This document shows positions 22,650-26,138 of a stretch of DNA of 26,138 nucleotides, piece by piece (positions within the stretch are counted from its first letter, which is position 1; each line of letters begins with the position of its first letter). The stretch spans positions 1-26,138 of IMG/VR virus record IMGVR_UViG_3300002132_000124; one strand, written 5' to 3'. The translations under genes and the position numbers were made by a program. The notes under the pieces were generated by a model. It searched no databases. It saw only the letters and a list, made by a program, of their open reading frames with translations, and was not told the origin of the DNA. This DNA comes from a virus.

Positions 22650-22678
22650 ATTATATTACAAACTACTTATCTTGTCAA
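22650..22678 (-). promoter_or_regulatory. Consensus sigma-70 promoter before the QueD-like gene
   Basis: TTGACA (22678 to 22673), exactly 17 bases, and TATAAT (22655 to 22650): a perfect match to both boxes with optimal spacing. It overlaps the last codons and stop of the DUF115-like gene. Confidence 0.85.
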
Positions 22679-23237
22679 CCGTTACGTTAGGATATTTCCA
22701 GGCTTTTGGTAATTCAAACGCATCATTATGTACAACAAAACTAACTTTTGGATAGCATTTAAAAACCATTCCTATTTGATGTATCCAATATCTAGGATCT
22801 ACTGCTCGTTTGTTCGCGTCGTCGTAGTTGCTAGTGCCCTTGTACACGTTGTTTACAGTTTGCGTAGGACTGTACAAGTCAAAGCCTATTAAACGCACTG
22901 TAGGGCCCTTACACAGCTTTGCAGCCAGCAATACAGCATACGGACCGCTGCCCCATTGAAAGGGTTCGTCCCATCTTTCGGTTCCGTTATAGGGAAGTTT
23001 TGGAACAGCTCGAATCCGTTTAAATTGGTTATATTGAGCTAACCAATCTTGTCTAGTGTATACTAGTGCATAATCGTTTATACTATTATCAATTGCTTCG
23101 TTAACCATTCTACGATCAACACTCACTAAATGATCCATAGCGTAATCGCGATAAATTGCATTGCAGCCTATTTTGATGCCACTTAAATCATTAATGTTTA
23201 TAGAGGTGCGACTTTCACCGTTGCCGAATACATACAT
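22656..23237 (-). CDS. DUF115/MAF-like protein, possible sugar-handling enzyme
   Basis: 193 residues. The opening YVFGNGESR and KIGCNAIYRDYAMDHLVSVD at 22-41, then WGSGPYAVLLAAKLC, LIGFDLY and YWIHQIG, resemble the family around DUF115 and flagellin-modifying MAF proteins, where a glycine-rich loop starts a Rossmann-like fold. I recall similar uncharacterised proteins in marine phages. Its place beside a glycosyltransferase suggests a linked glycan function, but no catalytic residue can be named. The ATG lacks a good ribosome site and follows the previous stop by 8 bases. A second ATG just upstream is out of frame. Confidence 0.6.
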   Translation of the reverse strand: MYVFGNGESRTSININDLSGIKIGCNAIYRDYAMDHLVSVDRRMVNEAIDNSINDYALVYTRQDWLAQYNQFKRIRAVPKLPYNGTERWDEPFQWGSGPYAVLLAAKLCKGPTVRLIGFDLYSPTQTVNNVYKGTSNYDDANKRAVDPRYWIHQIGMVFKCYPKVSFVVHNDAFELPKAWKYPNVTVDKISSL

Positions 23238-23245
23238 ACATCTAT

Positions 23246-23707
23246 TTACTCTACTAAAAGTAATATGTTATCGTAGGTTTGGATTTTTGTTGTTTGGAAA
23301 ATTAAATGATTGCATGTAAATTCTCCTGTAATTGATACTCGCCAATCCCCAGGAATCATATCTTTAGGCTTTTGTAAACTCCAAGTGTTGGGTACATTTT
23401 CGCCAGGTCGTGTATTTCTTACATACTGTTTTGTAAATTTGTCTAATGTTAACTTATCATCATCCTTGTATGCTACACCATAAACACGAGTACTTGCACA
23501 TTCATGTTTTTTAGAACCCATCATTGCAAATTCTATCTCTTCGCCCGTGACTGGATTATTTGTAATTTCAATTTTAATATCTTGAAACACAAATGCATTA
23601 TCAAATTGCATATAAGATATGCCTAGGGTAACAAGTGTTACCATACTAATACCACTTATTATATTAGCAATTGCCCTTGTTATTATAAATCGGTTACTTA
23701 TCGTCAT
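23246..23707 (-). CDS. Membrane-anchored protein with one N-terminal span, unknown function
   Basis: 153 residues. A hydrophobic helix at about 8-32 (ITRAIANIISGISMVTLVTL) is followed by a soluble, probably all-beta domain of about 115 residues with two cysteines (HECAST and GEFTCNHL). The topology, a short inside tail, one span and an outside domain, is like that of T4-type holins and many anchored envelope proteins, but no sequence similarity is recognised. Its start lies within the last 14 bases of the upstream two-span membrane gene, so the two are coupled and may form a complex. Confidence 0.7.
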   Translation of the reverse strand: MTISNRFIITRAIANIISGISMVTLVTLGISYMQFDNAFVFQDIKIEITNNPVTGEEIEFAMMGSKKHECASTRVYGVAYKDDDKLTLDKFTKQYVRNTRPGENVPNTWSLQKPKDMIPGDWRVSITGEFTCNHLIFQTTKIQTYDNILLLVE

Positions 23708-24020
23708 TTCTTAATGCCTTTACTTGTTTGTGTATTTCAACAAACTCTGTTTTTACTTCAAGTAAATTTTGGCTTGCCCTTGCCAAAGTTTTTATTAATT
23801 GTCTTATTGTGTAGATAGTCCAAAACCACCAAGTGGCTGCGGTCATAGCAAATAGACCAATCCCTGTCCAAAATGCTGTTGCAAAACTTATAATGCCTAG
23901 TGCTACTAATCCCATAGCAATAACTAAAAATACCGTGGGAACTAATCTAGCAAATAGATCCCATCTTTCTACTTGCATTTCTATACGTTTGTGATAGGCT
24001 TCTTCTTCTTGTATATTCAT
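23694..24020 (-). CDS. Small two-span membrane protein, unknown function
   Basis: 108 residues. Charged N-terminus (MNIQEEEAYHKRIEMQVERW), two hydrophobic spans at about 27-47 (VPTVFLVIAMGLVALGIISF) and 50-70 (FWTGIGLFAMTAATWWFW), then a helical, charged C-terminal tail of about 35 residues that could be a coiled coil. Both ends would lie on the same side of the membrane. AAGGG lies about 11 bases before the ATG and is partly covered by a hairpin. A late-type box lies at 24057-24064. A lysis-related or membrane-remodelling role is possible but not shown. Confidence 0.7.
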   Translation of the reverse strand: MNIQEEEAYHKRIEMQVERWDLFARLVPTVFLVIAMGLVALGIISFATAFWTGIGLFAMTAATWWFWTIYTIRQLIKTLARASQNLLEVKTEFVEIHKQVKALRNDDK

Positions 24021-24034
24021 AAAATTGTGTTCCC

Positions 24035-24065
24035 TTACACTATTATAGTGTAAAGATATTTACAC
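24035..24065 (-). promoter_or_regulatory. Two overlapping, mutually exclusive hairpins before the membrane-protein pair
   Basis: On the minus strand GTGTAAA (24065 to 24059) can pair with TTTACAC (24054 to 24048) around a 4-base loop. Alternatively TTACACTA (24053 to 24046) pairs with TAGTGTAA (24042 to 24035) around a 3-base loop. The two share the central TTACAC, so only one can form at a time. The second hairpin reaches the AAGGG ribosome site. No T-run follows, so it is not a standard terminator. Confidence 0.6.
24057..24064 (-). promoter_or_regulatory. Late-type box TGTAAATA before the membrane-protein pair
   Basis: Seven of eight matches to TATAAATA, 36 bases before the ATG at 24020, within the first arm of the upstream hairpin. 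The spacing is longer than for most late boxes in this window. Confidence 0.45.
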
Positions 24066-24093
24066 TCATTACTGAGATTATTAAACTCGAGCT

Positions 24094-25200
24094 TTATGAA
24101 CTTATCTGTCCGAAGGGCTTCCATTCGCCTGGGGTGCCTTCTCTAATGCATACCCAACCTACGTATCCTGTTGGTTTAGGACTACTGTTCCAAACAATAT
24201 CACCTAGTGCATATGATCCTGAAGTTGGGTGGCCTGTACCTACTTCAAACTTCTTACCCTGCATACGGATAGGTCCAGCAGTAGTAATGTCAGCGTCACT
24301 TGCAAAGTTTTTAACACCTACACCAATTTTGCCGTTAAACACTGCTTTAGATGCAAATACTACATCTCCACTTGGTTCAATACTAATGCGTTTAGTATCG
24401 TCAGTAACAATGTCTAATCCACTAGTAGTCCAAGTACCAATTTTAAATCGGTAGTCATCAGTTGCATCAATTAAAAATTCGTGGTCTAAACTTGCAATAC
24501 TAAATGCACCGTTTGGCTCACTAATGCCCAACCCTAACCGCATACTATCAGCATCATAGAAGATATGTTCGTCAACAGTTAATGCACCGGCTACTCTTAG
24601 TGAGTCAAGTGTACCTACACGCTGTAGATTACTGTTAACAATTCCTAACCCTATACTGTCTTCGCTTATTACAGTTTGATTGGCAATGCGATATTCCTTA
24701 CCTTTAGAAATATCAATTGTTTCACTACTAAACAATCTGTCCGGACTGCCTTGCATAGTTAGCTGTCTAGTATTTCCAGCACCTGTCCAAATTAATCCTT
24801 TGCTATAGATGTTACCACCTTCTGCTTTGAATTCTAAAGGACCTGTTCTTTCGTTTCTTACATCAGCACTAATCTCATCTACGTGTAATTTAGTTGCAGT
24901 AATCTCACCTTTAACAGTTAAGCTACCTTCAATTGTCAACGGGTTAACAATAGTGTTAACACGCAATACCGTAATAGTAACGCCATCGTTACCAACAAGT
25001 AACGTTGATGCAGTTGCAGTATCTTTAATACCAGTACTTGCAAAGTTAGTAATTACTCCACCGTTAATCTTATTACCTGATAATTGTCTATCAAGTATTT
25101 CAGCTTTTGGTGCAGGCTGTTTAGATATTGCTTCTACTGCTGCACTTACGGCAGCAAAGCCATTTCTCATTTCTATTAGTTTATTTTCCATATCGCTCAT
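24094..25200 (-). CDS. Tail-fibre-like protein
   Basis: 368 residues. N-terminal helix (MENKLIEMRNGFAAVSAAVE), then fibre-shaft sequence with repeated short beta units (VNTIVNPLTIEGSLTVKGEI, NGKIGVGVKN). The C-terminus from about 325 (GHPTSGSYALGDIVWNSSPK, then GYVGWVCIREGTPGEWKPFG) resembles the receptor-facing tips of many phage fibres. It lies apart from the main fibre block, next to membrane and sugar-modifying genes. The start codon lies in the second arm of a perfect 15-bp inverted repeat. AGGGA in the loop is the only ribosome site seen. Confidence 0.8.
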   Translation of the reverse strand: MSDMENKLIEMRNGFAAVSAAVEAISKQPAPKAEILDRQLSGNKINGGVITNFASTGIKDTATASTLLVGNDGVTITVLRVNTIVNPLTIEGSLTVKGEITATKLHVDEISADVRNERTGPLEFKAEGGNIYSKGLIWTGAGNTRQLTMQGSPDRLFSSETIDISKGKEYRIANQTVISEDSIGLGIVNSNLQRVGTLDSLRVAGALTVDEHIFYDADSMRLGLGISEPNGAFSIASLDHEFLIDATDDYRFKIGTWTTSGLDIVTDDTKRISIEPSGDVVFASKAVFNGKIGVGVKNFASDADITTAGPIRMQGKKFEVGTGHPTSGSYALGDIVWNSSPKPTGYVGWVCIREGTPGEWKPFGQISS

Positions 25201-25240
25201 TGTGATAAATCCCTGCTGTTACAGTATTTATCACAATGAG
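25196..25240 (-). promoter_or_regulatory. Perfect 15-bp inverted repeat covering a fibre gene start, with late box in the first arm
   Basis: CTCATTGTGATAAAT (25240 to 25226, minus strand) and its exact complement ATTTATCACAATGAG (25210 to 25196) are separated by 15 bases. The second arm contains the ATG of the fibre gene (25200 to 25198). The first arm contains most of the late box at 25225-25232. RNA reading through from upstream would fold and pair the start codon; RNA begun at the late box lacks the first arm. Confidence 0.8.
25225..25232 (-). promoter_or_regulatory. Late promoter box GATAAATA before the 368-aa fibre gene
   Basis: Seven of eight matches to TATAAATA, 24 bases before the ATG, and the same variant as at 3333 and 6148. 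Confidence 0.65.
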
Positions 25241-25247
25241 TTATAGA

Positions 25248-26138
25248 TTAAGATACCTTTAGTAGGATAGTATCGATGTTAATACGTCCATTCATCCTAG
25301 TATCTACTGCACTAATGTTATCAAGGAATGTACGCAACGCTACTTTGCCAGCTGCTTTGAATGCTTTAAGTTGTTCATCTGGCTTACGCAGTGTCTTTTG
25401 AATACTAAGTTCTTCGTTGTATCCAATAATAGTAGTGCCTTTAACCTGCAAGCCACTTGTGCCACGGCCCATTCCTGTTGGATCAATATTAGTTGCAACA
25501 TACTTGCCCAACTTGCGTGTCTTAACATTAAATGTCCATAGCTCGTTTGCACCCACAACATCTACAGGATTAACACTTGCAAGTTTGTACTTGTCGTCTA
25601 GTTTCAAGAACTTCAACTTAGTAATTAACTTATCTGCACTCTTTGGCTTGGCAATACGCGGCTTGCGTGTAGCTTTTGACGCATCAATAATGTAGTCAAG
25701 TGCTTGCATCAAGTTTTCAATTGCACTTGTGTATTTTGCAATGTCTGCTTTCTTAAGATGTGTGTAACCTTCTTTGAGCTGTGCCCACATATCTGCTTCA
25801 AGCTCAGTCATTTTCTTTAACTGACCGGCAGTAGGCATACGATCTAGTTCTTCAAAGTCTAACAGTTCTTTTTCAAAGAATGTTTTCATCTTACGAGCGT
25901 GTGCTTGTGTAGTACCAGCTTTGCTAAAATGTACTTTAAAGTCAAATCCTTTTGGATCAAAGCCTGGCTTGTCTGTAATAAAGCCTTCTAACCATTCTTC
26001 AATAGGTTCAGCAGTTGCCCACGCTTGATCTGCAATGCGTTCTTGGATAGTAGGAACATATACTTTAGAACTTGCTTTTTCGTCTATTTTTGCTTTAGCA
26101 ACTTCTTTAGCACCGCCTGCGATTGTTTTTTCTAGCAC
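25248..26138 (-). CDS. Unknown protein, N-terminus cut by window edge
   Basis: At least 296 residues; the first codon seen is GTG and the frame is open to the edge, so the true start probably lies outside. The first 150 residues are helical and charged (RIADQAWATAEPIEEWLEGF, then AHARKMKTFFEKELLDFEEL and a long Lys-rich helix region). A C-terminal part of about 120 residues is more beta-like: KYKLASVNPVDVVGANELWT, then TRKLGKY, VKGTTIIGYNEE, KTLRKP and ending GRINIDTILLKVS. I recall similar uncharacterised proteins in marine T4-like phages but no function. It ends 47 bases before the fibre gene start, and its read-through RNA would enter the 15-bp inverted repeat. Confidence 0.75.
   Translation of the reverse strand: MLEKTIAGGAKEVAKAKIDEKASSKVYVPTIQERIADQAWATAEPIEEWLEGFITDKPGFDPKGFDFKVHFSKAGTTQAHARKMKTFFEKELLDFEELDRMPTAGQLKKMTELEADMWAQLKEGYTHLKKADIAKYTSAIENLMQALDYIIDASKATRKPRIAKPKSADKLITKLKFLKLDDKYKLASVNPVDVVGANELWTFNVKTRKLGKYVATNIDPTGMGRGTSGLQVKGTTIIGYNEELSIQKTLRKPDEQLKAFKAAGKVALRTFLDNISAVDTRMNGRINIDTILLKVS

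Noticed and set aside
24809-25246. 145-residue plus-strand frame opposite the fibre gene
   Set aside because: Antisense shadow; its end runs through the inverted repeat and it has no start signals.
1-26138. CRISPR array, insertion sequence, integrase, attachment site or tRNA
   Set aside because: No spaced direct repeats, transposase or recombinase motifs, or cloverleaf were seen on either strand.

Overview
The window looks like part of the genome of an AT-rich, marine, T4-like (contractile-tailed) phage of the kind that infects cyanobacteria or SAR11-type bacteria. The evidence is a gp31-type GroES, a DexA-type exonuclease, several very long marine-type tail-fibre proteins, a run of TATAAATA-like late promoter boxes, a UvsE-type repair endonuclease, a QueD/PTPS-like enzyme and an IscA-like protein. 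No photosynthesis, tRNA, integrase or CRISPR sequence was seen, so the host cannot be fixed from this window. Almost every gene is on the minus strand. The one exception is a small-gene island near 19.1-19.8 kb.

Layout, left to right (the minus-strand genes are transcribed right to left). 1-2750 holds small metabolic and accessory genes: two MazG-fold pyrophosphohydrolases flanking a DexA-like exonuclease, the GroES homologue, a stand-alone fragment of the DNA polymerase III alpha palm, and three unknowns. 2749-18652 is a virion-fibre block: a small structural protein, a 926-aa protein with putative-Ig repeats, two medium fibre proteins, a cytoplasmic-type subtilisin with its own propeptide, and a 3002-aa giant fibre protein. 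An IscA-like Fe-S/iron carrier sits directly upstream of the giant fibre gene and probably shares its late transcript. 19087-19788 alternates strands and encodes a zinc-ribbon protein (+), a 55-aa membrane protein (-) and a lysine-rich AT-hook-like protein (+). 19775-22678 holds a coiled-coil protein, UvsE, a 72-aa unknown, a glycosyltransferase and a QueD-like protein, fed by good sigma-70-type promoters and by late boxes. 22656-26138 holds a DUF115/MAF-like protein, two membrane proteins, another fibre protein and an unknown gene cut by the window edge.

The most interesting signal is regulatory. At two gene starts (816-863 and 25196-25240) a promoter lies inside an inverted repeat, and the promoter-distal arm of that repeat covers the Shine-Dalgarno sequence or the start codon. 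Two further starts (2508-2535 and 24035-24065) look similar but are weaker. Read-through RNA could fold and hide the start, while RNA begun at the local promoter lacks the upstream arm. That is the logic known for T4 genes e, soc, 49 and I-TevI. Here it seems to be used repeatedly, once with a sigma-70-type promoter instead of a late one. All functional calls are from reading motifs; no database search was run.
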